NCBI GenBank assembly: GCA_023897205.1
Contig: JAHWDD010000001.1
Coordinates: 6,138,001 to 6,202,000, forward strand
Source: Exophiala sp. HKRS030
Lineage: Eukaryota > Ascomycota > Eurotiomycetes > Chaetothyriales > Herpotrichiellaceae
DNA: 64,000 nucleotides
Reading direction: 5' to 3'
The translations under genes and the position numbers were made by a program. The notes beneath the pieces were generated by a model that was not told the DNA's origin, ran no database searches, and saw only the letters and a list, made by a program, of their open reading frames with translations. Below, piece after piece: positions 32,210 to 43,300 of the stretch (within the stretch, counting starts at the first letter, position 1; the number at the start of each line of letters is the position of its first letter).

Positions 32210-34141
32210 TCAAACTTTGGCTATCAGCCTCGTCAAAGGTTTCAATTTCAGCATATCCCAGATTTCTCGCCAGAAGCTTGTCGGCTCCTCCATGACGCCG
32301 GTTTCATAAGCGTCAATGATGGGCTTGTCACATACGAGGTCAGCTTGAGAGGCAGGAACGAACTTTGTTCGCTTGTAGATCTTCCATCCGCCATAGAAGA
32401 AAGGAGCCAGCAGAAGCATCAGATAGTACGAGAAGAAGGTGCCGGTGTCCCAGCGACCTGGCAGGAATGTCGTATAGCCGTAGCAGGTAACAGTGACGAT
32501 CATTCCACCGAGTCCGATGTAGCTCGAGTAAGGTTGGAACCAGCCGACGTACGGAAGCGTGCTCCGATCGATCCCCTGGGTCTTCAGAGCGCGGTAGAAG
32601 AAAATATATATCGTTGCCATAACAATGTAATTGATAATTTGTGAAGCAGTGATGAGGTTTGCGAGCCATGTGATAACTTGGGCGGACCCGCTGGAGACTT
32701 GAAGGAACGAGATAAGCGGAAAGAACATTGTGACCACGTAGCAGTAGATAGGTACGCCGGACTTGGTACATTTCTTGAGGAATGCCGGCGCTTGGCCCTC
32801 CAGAGCAAGACCGTACAAGGATCTCGTTGCACAATACGTCAGGGCATTACCAGCCGAGAAAATTGAGCTCACCAGAAGCGCATTAGTGACGTGAGGCAGA
32901 ACAGATATTCCCATGTTCTGCATGGCGATGACATACGGCGAGGCTGCGGCTGTTCCGGCTCCTTGAGAGGCTCCCGAAAGAACGGCAATTAGGGTTGGGT
33001 CGTTGTATGGGACGATGATACCGACGCAGAGAGCTCCGACGATGAAGAAAACGCCAAATCGCCAGTACATGGTCTTGAAGGCTGCTTTCAGGTAGATTCT
33101 GGGCTGTTTGGCTTCACCGGCTACAATCGCCAGATACTCTGGTCCGACAATGGTGAACGCAGCGGTCCATAGAGAGCCTAGGAATCCTTCGAAGCGACCA
33201 AGACTTCCAGTGGTAATGAATTCGGCAAACGCACCCTAGATTGTCATAATCAGTCATTGGAGTTCAGAAAGTCCTTTGGATCAAGCTGGCGAGTTGCTAG
33301 TATGTTGCTTGCCCGCAGAGGGGACTGGATTCATATGGAGTTGAGATTTCTAAACTTACAGGATCTTTCCAGTGACGAAAGCCATAAGCATCATGCTGAG
33401 GATTCCCTCCGACCATCGTGACGAATGTAAAGGCGAACACGATGGCGATGAGCAATACCTTTCCAGAAGCAAGCCTATCGACAACATCAGTTTCATGCCT
33501 CACACACAACATGCCCTATCCGAGGTACAGGCAAGCTTACCAGAATTCGGCTTCTCCATAATACTTAATGGCAAAGACGTTGAGAAGTCTGTTGGGAAGC
33601 TCTTGTTAGAACCACTCAGAAGGTCTTTATCAATGTGGAGAACATACCCATAGAGCACGATGCAGGCGGCACAGACAGCAGCGATTGGAATGTCATCACC
33701 CCAGAAGGTTAAAACCAAGTTCAAAGCAGAAATTTCCCAAGGTATAAGGATGGCTTCGTAGAGAAAGAAGTTCCAGCCGGCCATGAATCCAAAGCTTTCA
33801 TCAACCCATTTCCCGACCATACGGATAAAGGATCCAGAAATGGGCATGAAACAAGCCATCTCCGCCATACAGTTGTTGACAAGACCTAGGAGACTGGCGT
33901 AGAGGGCGAAGGCCAGGAACAGCGAACCAGGACCGCCTTTGAGCAGACCATTGCCAATACTGACAAACAGGGCTGTTCCGATGGAACCTCCGATTGCGAT
34001 GAGCTGGATCTGACGGTTCCCAAGTCGACGTCTAAGGTGGTCGACATTCTCCACAACAGTTCCGGTCTGGTAGTCTTCGGTGGAAGGAGGACCGCTCTCG
34101 TCCGCAGAGACGTTGATAGACTTAACTTCCTCGACACCCAT
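32210..34141 (-). CDS. Amino-acid permease, DIP5-like (YAT/APC family)
   Basis: A plasma-membrane proton-coupled amino-acid importer. Four exons: 33648-34141, 33541-33588, 33360-33474 and 32210-33235, giving 560 residues. The 48-nt exon supplies LLNVFAIKYYGEAEFW across its junctions. The fungal permease signature is plain: RQIQLIAIGGSIGTALFVSIGNGL (TM1), then GSLFLAFALYASLLGLVNNCMAEM, PISGSFIRMVGKWVDESFGFMAGWNFFLYEAILIPWEISALN, FTIVGPEYLAIVAGEAKQPR, and NALTYCATRSLYGLALEGQAPAFL. About 12 membrane spans are expected. The NNCMAEM/PISGSFIR and AGWNFFLYEA wording resembles dicarboxylic amino-acid permeases (Asp/Glu, DIP5 type); the actual substrate is inferred. Three GATA sites lie 150-180 bp upstream, and a Zn2Cys6 gene lies directly upstream on the same strand. 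Confidence 0.92.
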
Positions 34142-34288
34142 GTTGAGGAAGTCTATGGAAGTCTTGCGTGTTCAAAGATGGTTTATCCGCCACGCGAAGC
34201 TTACAATTTACTGTGACAGATTCGTGCTCGTAACGGCGTGTATCGGTGCGTATTATTCAACCTCGTCTGCTCATGAAGCGCAGAAGCC

Positions 34289-34323
34289 GATAGAGGAGTA
34301 TACTTGATAGCGGAGAGTTGATA
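34289..34323. promoter_or_regulatory. Three closely spaced HGATAR sites upstream of the permease
   Basis: GATA cores at 34289, 34306 and 34320 read CGATAG, TGATAG and TGATAG. They lie 150-180 bp upstream of the permease ATG, in the 451-bp gap to the regulator gene. Clustered HGATAR sites are the known binding pattern of AreA/NIT2-type nitrogen regulators; use of these sites is inference. Confidence 0.45.
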
Positions 34324-34592
34324 GCCAACTTTTGGCTATAGCGGTCACCCGTCCCCAAATTGACCTTGCTACTCTCAGTGATGCTTGTTCATACTACAAG
34401 CACACTCCTTCCCCAAAAATCTGCCCTTCCGGAGAACAACAGCCACGAGATGTCTTATCGGTTGGAAATTAGGCCTGAGTCGTTATGGACAGTTTCTAAA
34501 CTACGTGCCGATGAACACTGCCTGATCTTCCGAAATGCATGGAACTAGCTCATCCGCGTCGTGTGACAAGGTCTATCGATACATCCGCCGGC

Positions 34593-35629
34593 TCAGATGA
34601 TTAGAAGTTCATTCCCTTCACGAGCGAACTCAATAGCAAAATCTATCCAGTTCACCTTCCCGTCAGGATTCTCTGCCCACAGTCTCTTCAAAAACGTGAG
34701 AGCACCGATGCCGTTCCAATGCCCAGATAGTTTTACGATTCGACTCATGTCGTTCTCCAGTGTTTGTTGTAACTTGATTTCGTTGTGCATCTCAGTTCCT
34801 GAGATGAAGAGTGGCCACAAGAGATTTTGCGAGAATGCACCGATCTGTTGGAGAGACTGCCACTTACTGATGAGCTCGTCTCGCCAGATTTCAATTTGAC
34901 CGATGCAGCATTTGCGAAGTAGAGTAGCTGCCAGAGCGGAAATCATCTTCTCTGACTGCGAGGTTTTTATGTTGTCTTCATTGGATCCGCTTCCAGATAA
35001 ATGATCAGCTAGATTCTTGATAGCGCTTTCGCGGTAGTTGTCTGCCAACCTTGGGAAGTCAATGGGGATATGATCGTTCCCAAAACATCTAGTGAGGTCC
35101 TCAGCCGCCATCGAGAGTATTGTGAAGAGGAGAAACGGTGATTGAAGTGCTGCGGGTACAATTACGACTCGCCACGGATTGTCAACCGAGTCAATCCACG
35201 GAAGTTTAGAAGAGACCATTTGGCAGTAGTGATGCAGAAGGAGTTTGGCGTTCTGGTGTTGAATGACAGTCCTGGTAGACGTTGGTAAAGATATGCTTGT
35301 TACAAAACTCCATTTCGGTACGGTCCATATGAACGCTTGCGACTCGAAACAGGTGTCCACCTCCAGTTGCCCTTTAGAATGGTGCATTGGCGTAACCTGC
35401 AGTTGAGGGCGCCCTTCTGGCTTGCAACTGACGGACCCAGGCTCAACTACAGCTGGGCTGATATCAACAGGCTTTCCTCTGCCGGGTGCTTCCTGCTTGC
35501 ACTGCAATTTAGTTTTCACAAATACCCAGGACACTCAAATGCCCTTTTCCTACATTTCCAGCAGGAAGGAAAACCTCGATCGCAACGAATTCGCCTTGTT
35601 TTGCACCTCTTGCAGTCTGAGCAGATCAT
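34593..35629 (-). CDS. Zn2Cys6 transcription factor with Fungal_trans_2-like domain
   Basis: A sequence-specific regulator of unknown target. The cluster is complete: CKRCKTRRIRCDRGFPSCWKCRKRAFEC, with spacing C-x2-C-x6-C-x6-C-x2-C-x6-C. The ATG at 35629 (MICSDCKRC) is the closest possible start; an upstream exon joined at the CTCAG just before the cluster is also possible. The cluster frame stops right after ECPGYL (35516). The body continues in a neighbouring frame to 34593 with LLLHHYCQMVSSKLPWIDS..NPWRVVIVPAAL and LLFTILSMAAEDLTR, typical of the Fungal_trans_2 class. The join may be a 68-nt intron (35452-35519, GTATTT...TATCAG, phase-compatible) or a lost base in the G run at 35524-35526. 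It lies 450 bp upstream of the DIP5-like permease, the obvious candidate target. Confidence 0.8.
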
Positions 35630-36597
35630 ATATGTCAGCAGATCCCTTGAGCCGCATGGGATGAAGCACATGGGATATGGACGACATACCGTCCGGACCC
35701 AATTGTGAAGTGTCCAGAGAAAGACACTCTCTGACGACATTGAATGCCATGACAGGTAAACAATAGCCACAATGGAGGGTGTAGAGGAGTCAACAGATGA
35801 TCACGGCGCATGAAAACAGGGAGTGACATGAGTCCAACGAGTTTCCTCAATGATTATAGCCCTGGGCGATAAGACGTTGGTTGCACTGATAATGATGCGA
35901 AGCACATGCTGGGACATATTATGCACATTGCCATAGACCTTAGATATCAAACAGGTCAAAAGCTCTGGAAACTAGAATGGCAGAGGTGAAATGAGAAAGT
36001 AGAAAGTGACGTGAAGGTTCTCTTCTGATAAAGCTTGTGAAATAGCTATAGCAGCATACTTTCTGAGGAAAAGGCAGAGGAGAGAACAGTGGCATTCTTA
36101 GTTTTGCGGAGCAGATGCTTGTGAATTAGGCAACTCCAGCGGGCAGGTCCGACCTTTCCCACGTCGAAGACGTCTGAGCCTGTTGGCCAATGTCCGAAGC
36201 CGCGTTACAAACCGCTGTCCCAACAAACCGCAACGTCCCTCGCATAGTCTACACGGAGTTGTCATGGCTGGCAGTACGAAGCTCGTTCCTAAAGATACCG
36301 CAGATCAGTCATTTTGAATCTACAGTGCCAGAGCCGGGGAGGGCAACGAGATTAAGTGGGCGACAATGAATGACTCATATCAAGCATCGACATGTAACCC
36401 ATTGAGCAATTTCAACGTCCCGCCATGTTGTATTGTTTGTCAAAGCTGAGCATCAAGAACAGGGTTTTCCTGCTTTACTTGAAAGATCAGGCAAGTAAAG
36501 GCACGACGAACTATGAAGATACTAGGTGTTCGTCTTTGTTTATTCCAGTCTATTGAGTAAGATACAAACCAATTTAACAAATTCACTTTGCCGCACC
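35630..36597. other. Intergenic, nothing recognised
   Basis: Between the regulator's 5' end and the ALG7 3' end, both on the minus strand. No domain-bearing frame or RNA gene seen. Confidence 0.5.
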
Positions 36598-38099
36598 CTA
36601 TACCGGGAAAGCATGCCCGTATTTCCCACGGTTATCCACACTGAAAATCAACAATGCCATTGTATGTCTGACGAACAGTCCCAGTAGCCCACATGCAGTC
36701 TGCATCAACAAGAGTTCTCGGGTCAATTGATCCTCTCGCATTGGGCCGCGCCATACCAGCCATAGATTGATAATCGTCAAATTACTCGTAGCAACAATGC
36801 GGTTCGTCTTGCGATCTACCGTTACTTGTAGTAGGTGAAGCTTCTCCAATAGGAAGAATACTGCTGTGAGAGTTTTCGACGGAGGTCGTTCTGGTGGCCA
36901 TGGTGTGACACTTGGTTCGAGTAAACCCGTCCTAGCGTTGAATTTTGGTAGGCGGTGTCGCGGACAAGGAATGATTTTGAATAGTTGCGGGACGCTATAG
37001 ATGAAATTGATGATCTGTGGGATGAGAAGCAAGAGCAATGTTTTGGAAAAGTGCGCCATAATGGCCACCACGGCGAACGTCATGCCTGCCACGTAACAAT
37101 ACGTATCGCCGACAAAGACCCTTGCTGGGTATCGATTGTGGATGTACAAGGCCAGAGAGACGGCCAGGAATGGGAGAAGGACGTAGAGTGTGAGTAAATG
37201 GGAATCGGTGGCGGGGTGACGATGGTTTGAATATACGCTGTTGAGCACCGGGTTTCCAGGAAATGGTACCAGGTACAAGGATGAGTTGATGATCAGGAGA
37301 GCCGCGATGACGATGGATTGACCGACTTCGATCCCATTGATCCCAGCTAGGATATTAATCGAGTTTGGAGCAAATATGGAAAGTGCTGACATGTAGAGGT
37401 AGTAGAAGAAGGAGAGATGAATGAGCCGGGCTTGGTTAGGCATATATGGAACCAGAAAATTCGGTACAACAACTGATGTGACGCCGAAGTCGACATAATA
37501 CACGATCAATAATGGGAGAGAGGCAACAGCGGGTATGAAGAACTTGTGGCGCCACCGAAGATCCAGAATGTCATCCGCCATGCCAAGGATCGTCGTTGCT
37601 TGCAAAGTGTTGAGAGCAGATTGGTACGAGGACAGTTTTGAATGTGGAAAACGATGGAGAAATCGACCTGTCTCTACTTCTGTGACTGACAGGACAACGT
37701 CCCTGTTGCCACCGCCCGAAGTTGCTGCCACGATGTCCTTGTAGAAGGCGAACGGGATGAAAGCCATCAATGCTAGGATGTAAACCGCTGCGGCAACAGC
37801 ACCTAGAGCTTCTGGTCTAGATTTGAGGATCAGCCATCGTTCTTCATGTCTAACTCACAGACTCACATCTCAACCGGGCGGAGCTTGCTCATATCTCTTC
37901 CCTTAAGGCCAGCTTTTGCGAAAGACGGTCCCGACCATCGAATAAATGCATATGTCATGGAAAATGCCAAGGTTGAAAAGGCTAGAGATGCCACCAGCGG
38001 TGCGCCGCCTCCATTAAATGTGTTTGATATAACAGCTATCGAAGCACCAGCAACAACAAGTAGAGTCCATCTCTCGGTATGGCTTAAACTTGAAGCCAT
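36598..38099 (-). CDS. ALG7: UDP-GlcNAc:dolichyl-phosphate GlcNAc-1-phosphate transferase
   Basis: An ER-membrane enzyme for the first step of the dolichol-linked oligosaccharide used in N-glycosylation; the tunicamycin target. Exons are 37867-38099 and 36598-37816 (50-nt intron), giving 483 residues. The junction rebuilds MSKLRPVE|IPEALGAVAAAVYIL, matching the family block 'VEIPE..G'. Further motifs: TTILGMADDILDLRWRHK (the Asp-rich catalytic loop of the polyprenyl-P sugar-1-P transferase family), FAPNSINILAGINGIEVGQ, YPARVFVGDTYCYVAGM and FIYSVPQLFKIIPCPRHRLPKFN. About ten membrane spans. The start at 38099 (MASSLSHTERW) is the best ATG; an in-frame extension upstream is possible but has no conserved character. 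Divergent from SEH1. Confidence 0.95.
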
Positions 38100-38608
38100 C
38101 GTGCTTTGAACGCCAATAATGCGTACGGCTTCTTCAGAGATTTGAGACAAATTACTGCTTGAGTGATATCGAATCCATGGTTTCGAAGAAAATGCCCATG
38201 GAGCGTTGTTTGAAATAAGAGCCTTTCCTGAAGGCTTCTAATATGTTCAAACACTCCAGAATTGTCGTCGTCATGACCATGGCGATGCTCTGTGAACGCC
38301 AGACTGTCCTTAGCGAAACTGGCTTGGCGTTGGATATGCGCCCGGACTATCATTGTTCCGCAAGGAGCTCCCAGCCTTGGAACAGCAGCCAATCATGATG
38401 AAGGTGTTTTCAACCTCCCCCATGGACCGGCTTGTTTGTCGCGATCGAAATACAACACTCCCCAGATCTATGAAAGACATTGACTGCTGAAAATCCAGCG
38501 AAGGGAAAAGCCACGCAAGTTCTGGCTCCTTACGGAAACTCAAACCAAACCGCGCCATGGAATAATCTCATGTTGACCGCCGACGACTCAAACACCTGGA
38601 GATAGCAA
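38100..38608. other. Divergent promoter ALG7/SEH1
   Basis: 509 bp between two divergent housekeeping starts. No other gene or clear element seen. Confidence 0.5.
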
Positions 38609-39991
38609 ATGCCAGATGTCGTCGCTGCAATGAGCAAACCCTCTGAATTCGATCCCGGTCACCATGATCGCGTGACAGTACTAGCAGCAAACTTCACAGG
38701 CACACGAATTCTTACGGCATCAATCGACCACCGCATCAAAGTCTGGTCGCGAGATCCCAAAACGGGCACACGGACGCTTGTCGACACTTTCACCGCGCAC
38801 GACTCGGATATCCGAGACGCAAAGTTCTTGCATCCAACCGTTGGCTCCTATATAGGCAGCGTGGGCAACGATCTGAAATTCCATCTATGGCAGGAAGATG
38901 TCGCTGCACCTTACAACTCTGGCCGGCGATTTCGACGCGTCACGACCGTGCCGAGTACGCCTAGGGTACCGTTCGTTAGCATCGATGTCAAAACCGTTGA
39001 CAACATGTACACATTCGTCGCATTGATTGATCGCCAGGGTTTACTCAGTATCTATGAGCCCAGCAGCCCTGACGAGTTTAAGGACTGGGTTTTAGTAGAC
39101 CAGTGGAATGTGTGTGGCGTACACCCGCCGCCGAGGGGTGAGGAGACTAGTTTCAAGGTCCGATTCGATCAGAACGTCACGCCGCTGGCATACTTGAACT
39201 CCGTCAGTGATGACCGGAACCAGTTATCATTGGTTGTTACGGCGTTGAATGAAGTCAAGATCTACAGATCTGTAGTACCTACAGGCGATGTCGAACCCGG
39301 TGAAGGTGCAAGTCACAGAATGATGTTCTACGAAGCCAAGTCGTTGAAACACCCAGTGTTGGTGAGAGATGTGGCATGGGCGCCCTTCAGCGTCAGAGGC
39401 ACCGACCGAATCGCAACCGCGTGCAAAGATGGATCAGTGAGGATCTTCGAGCTGGCGGTGTCCGATGCCCCAGGCGGTCAGAACGGTCAAACTAACCCAA
39501 CTTCTTCAACCGTATCAGCAAACACACGCGTCGTCCCACAAAACCAGCGTCAACAGCCGCAGTCGAGTCTCACATCCGCCATAACAGGCCGCGCACAATC
39601 ACAAGCGTCACAACCTCATTCTCACGCCCACTCCCCATCTACATCCAGCGCCACCGGCCAACCCGGGACCAACAACAATACCTCCACCTCCACCTCCACA
39701 TCCAACATCAATTCCGGCTCCCGCTCCGTCCGTACAGGATTCACATTTCCCTTCGGGACAACAACGCAGAATGTATCTGAACTGATCCACGCGCACTCAG
39801 ACGCATGGTCCGTATCGTTCGATGCTCAGGGCCAAGTCTTGCTGACCAATGGATCCGATGGGATGACCAAGATCTGGCGCAAGAGTGTGCTTGGTGGGCA
39901 GTGGCTGGTGTTTGCCGGCCAGCAGATCGCCGACAGTGAGGATGATAGCGATGACGAGGACGATGATGATGCCGGGACGGACGATATATAG
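38609..39991 (+). CDS. SEH1: Nucleoporin/SEA-complex WD40 protein Seh1
   Basis: A beta-propeller subunit of the nuclear-pore Y complex and of the SEA/GATOR2 complex that controls TORC1. A single exon of 460 residues. WD repeats are readable: DRVTVLAANFTGTRILTASIDHRIKVWSRD, AHDSDIRDAKFLHPTVGSYIGSVGNDLKFHLWQED, VRDVAWAPFSVRGTDRIATACKDGSVRIFEL, and AHSDAWSVSFDAQGQVLLTNGSDGMTKIWRKS. The arrangement and the VAWAPFSVRG wording match Seh1 rather than Sec13. A Gln/Ser/Thr/Asn-rich insert of about 85 residues (about 295-380) separates the last two blades, longer than in yeast. The tail is Asp-rich. A second in-frame ATG (38630, MSKPSEF) is an alternative start. Confidence 0.9.
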   Translation: MPDVVAAMSKPSEFDPGHHDRVTVLAANFTGTRILTASIDHRIKVWSRDPKTGTRTLVDTFTAHDSDIRDAKFLHPTVGSYIGSVGNDLKFHLWQEDVAAPYNSGRRFRRVTTVPSTPRVPFVSIDVKTVDNMYTFVALIDRQGLLSIYEPSSPDEFKDWVLVDQWNVCGVHPPPRGEETSFKVRFDQNVTPLAYLNSVSDDRNQLSLVVTALNEVKIYRSVVPTGDVEPGEGASHRMMFYEAKSLKHPVLVRDVAWAPFSVRGTDRIATACKDGSVRIFELAVSDAPGGQNGQTNPTSSTVSANTRVVPQNQRQQPQSSLTSAITGRAQSQASQPHSHAHSPSTSSATGQPGTNNNTSTSTSTSNINSGSRSVRTGFTFPFGTTTQNVSELIHAHSDAWSVSFDAQGQVLLTNGSDGMTKIWRKSVLGGQWLVFAGQQIADSEDDSDDEDDDDAGTDDI

Positions 39992-40328
39992 GGCGGTTGA
40001 CGGCCGTGCTTGAGCATACAGTTTGATGTTGCAAAGATGTTGCTATGGTGGCGGTTGCGTTTGCATGTAGAGTAGGGTTCAGGATAGGTCACAGGATCCA
40101 CTGAGGTCAAGTCTGTTGAGATAAAACATCAGCACAAGTGCTGCAGTTACTAGTCTAGGAACGCGCCTTGTTTCTTCATTACTTGATCGAAGATGGGCTA
40201 CTACACAGGCTTAAATCATGGAAGGTTCGGCGTTGATATCGAACATCCAATATTGAACTTGAATTGCAGTATCTTAATCATAAATTCTCATTTTCTCATT
40301 ATCACATGCAATGAGCCTTGTGCGAGTT
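39992..40328. other. Convergent intergenic SEH1/zinc-finger gene
   Basis: 3' ends of two converging genes; AT-rich with possible polyadenylation sequence near 40270. No gene seen. Confidence 0.5.
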
Positions 40329-43300
40329 TCAACTAGGGGAAACAGGACCCATCCAATGCCTATCCTGCGCCACAATACCACTATATCGAGCACTAGGGTA
40401 TTCTGAAAGCCACTGTGCACCAACATTCCCAGAATCATCCGGTTCCATATCTAAACCTTCACCTAGATGCTGCTGGTAAGGAATATCAAGCGCATCAAGA
40501 TTCATCTCGGATTCGGAAAGAGGACTTGGTGACCTTTCGATCTCTTCAGATGGTAGATTCGTGCTGTCTTTCATAACACGCATTGCTTCAGTTGGTGTCA
40601 AATTCATCGGTGTACTAGCGTCATTCAGTCGACGACTCATGCTCCCATAGCCAGAGTCAAGAGATGCGGTAGTGGAATGATTGAGTCGTGGCTTCATCTG
40701 TTGTGAGGACGGACTGACGAGTTCCAGGTTTCTTGTGTTCGAGAAGGCTATAAAGGGGACTTTAAAACTTGTACCACCTGGCTGTCGACCCTGGCTGGAT
40801 GCTTGCATATTGGTCGTGACGCTTGGCTGTCGTCGGTCGGGAACTCCGAAGACGCCGTCACCGCCTGCTTCTGTAAGCATGTTCGAAGGCCCTTGAGTCG
40901 GTTGTTCGAGAGTACCAGATCTCGCGACAAGCGTTGCGCCTTTTGAGCCGGATGAACCTGGATCAGACCAATATGGTATTTGATTCCATGCATCCACAGC
41001 CGGAGGCTGAAAAGGCCATTGTTCGGGAGGAACTGATGCGATTGCGTGACCAAGCTCATCGCCATAGCTCCAGCTATGACATTCATCATCGTATTGATCA
41101 TTGGCGGGATCCCCTACCACAGAGGTGGTAGGAAGGACGAAGTTTGTCACAAGATTATGTGGCTGTTGACCTGCAGTTCTGATTTTGTGTGACGGTCTTA
41201 CCAGATCATCTTGACGTGCGGATCTCGAGGGGAGTGAAGTGCTGAAGCTATCCTGATGGCTGGATAGGCGAGCCGAGCTAGAAGAGATTGTCGCACAATT
41301 TCCATTGCCGGGTGATGTTGGAATGGATGTGAATGGCGCCAAAAGCATCGAACCTTGTCTTTCCTTCTTGATGTTGACTGCGGATTTGCTTGCCCCCACT
41401 CCATCGACGGGCGATGCTGGTATGGACGAATACGGAGTCAAAGATATACTTCGCAGGCCTGAGTTCGAAGCACCGCGTACATGACGTGGGGAGTCGTGTG
41501 AAGTACGGCTTGTAGGTCCGAGTTGGCGTAGCATATCTGTCATGGTATCACGAATGATCTGACGAACGTCCTCACCAACCACATTCGCTTGTTGATCAAG
41601 ACGAGCTTCAAGTTCTTGGCAGAAGCTTCCCAACGTGTCTCGCCATTCAGGTGAAGTTGGACTCGCTGCCGCCGGTGACTGCGCATCGTCCTTTTCGGCA
41701 TAAGGACTGCTTGGTAGCGGTTGACCTGGAAACAAAATCCCGTATATTGTGTACCAAACATCTTCCGCGGCCATAGCAGGTCTTTTGCGGTGAATTTCAA
41801 CAAATTCTTCCTCGCCAAATTTCTCAGGACAAGGACATTCGGCCGGCGAACAGGCATTAGGTTCGAGCATATGTCGATCTAGTCCATCCTTATCGCCAAA
41901 CTTGTTCCAACACCGTGTGCAGTGAAGACGACGATAGTGTACGCGATAGAGGTGTTGTTTCAGCCGAGAAGGATCTTTCCAGAAGCCGCTCGCACAACCG
42001 CGATATTGTTTTTCCTGCAAGTTTGCTTCAGAATATCTTGACTTGTCATATTTGCAATATGGACAAGCATATAGCTTTTCCGGTGAACTGGTTGAGTCGG
42101 GGTCTTGTTTGATCTTTTTAGGTGAGCCGGAACCACTCTCATCCTCTCCCTCATCGTCCTGTTGTTGTTCGGGGAGCGAACGTCGTGGTGAAACCTTGTG
42201 ATTTGAGCCCGTTGAGTTATGAGATGTGATCGGAGTTTGTCCACCGCCCGCCTTGCGTTTATTCGCATGCGTTGTGATATGTGCGTCTGATTGCAAGTCT
42301 TGGAATTGCGCACCTACCCCTGTAGCAGCCTCGCACAATTTCTGGGCCATTGCCGATTGTAACTGCATATTGAAGAGATGTTGTCTGGTGGCAAGCGCAG
42401 ATTCTTGTTCCCGTAATGACGCTTGTTGCTCCCGCAGTGCAGCAGATTGTTCTCGGAGAACGACATCCTTCTCACGATACACAAGGTCGTGCTCACGCCG
42501 AAGGAGTTCCAGCTCCTTCATAGCGTCCTCGCTCTGCCTGGGGTCTTTCACTCGGTGGTCTACCGGAAGGTCAGGAAGCTTAACTTGACTAGAGTCACCT
42601 TGGAGCAAGGATGCGTCAATAGGATCCGTCAGATCATGTTTAGTTTCTGGAGAGGCTGTCGTGTGTACAGTATGTTGTCGGTCCGTCGATCGAGCCCTTG
42701 TCTTTGGAGGGGCAAATTGTGCTTTTGATACACTCCTTACCATTTCCGTGAGAGGATGTCGGCAGCTCTCGCCGGCTCGATCACAAGAGTGACACAACAT
42801 ACGATCTCCATCATTACAGATTGAGCAATGATAATAGATCTGATCTTGCTGAATCGGACGCTCGCATTTGTCACACCGCATACATCGTGGTGCTACCTTC
42901 TGGGATGGTGGTGACTCAAGGTGTTCTGGGATAGGATTTGGCGCCAAATTTGGACCCGGCTTGGAAATATCTTCAAGCAGCGTTAGGGGCTTATTGTCCT
43001 GTGTCGAAGTCTCGTCCTGAAATTTGGTGTACTGCGGTAGCTCTGCAGGAAGTTCTGCCGGAAGCTCAGCAGCGAGGGGATGGTGCTGTGGAGGATTGAA
43101 ATACTGCCGCACCGCGTCCTTGCTGGCGAAGTCGTCAAGTGTGGGAGGATTCGACGATGGTTTGTGAAGATCCTTATCTTTATTCCTGGTGGCATGTCGA
43201 CCGAGACGCTGCAAAGGGTTTTTAATACTCTTGGAACGATTCAGACTTAGTTTATGGACCATGTCTGCGGCAAACGTCTTTGCGCTCCTCGGCTTGCTGG

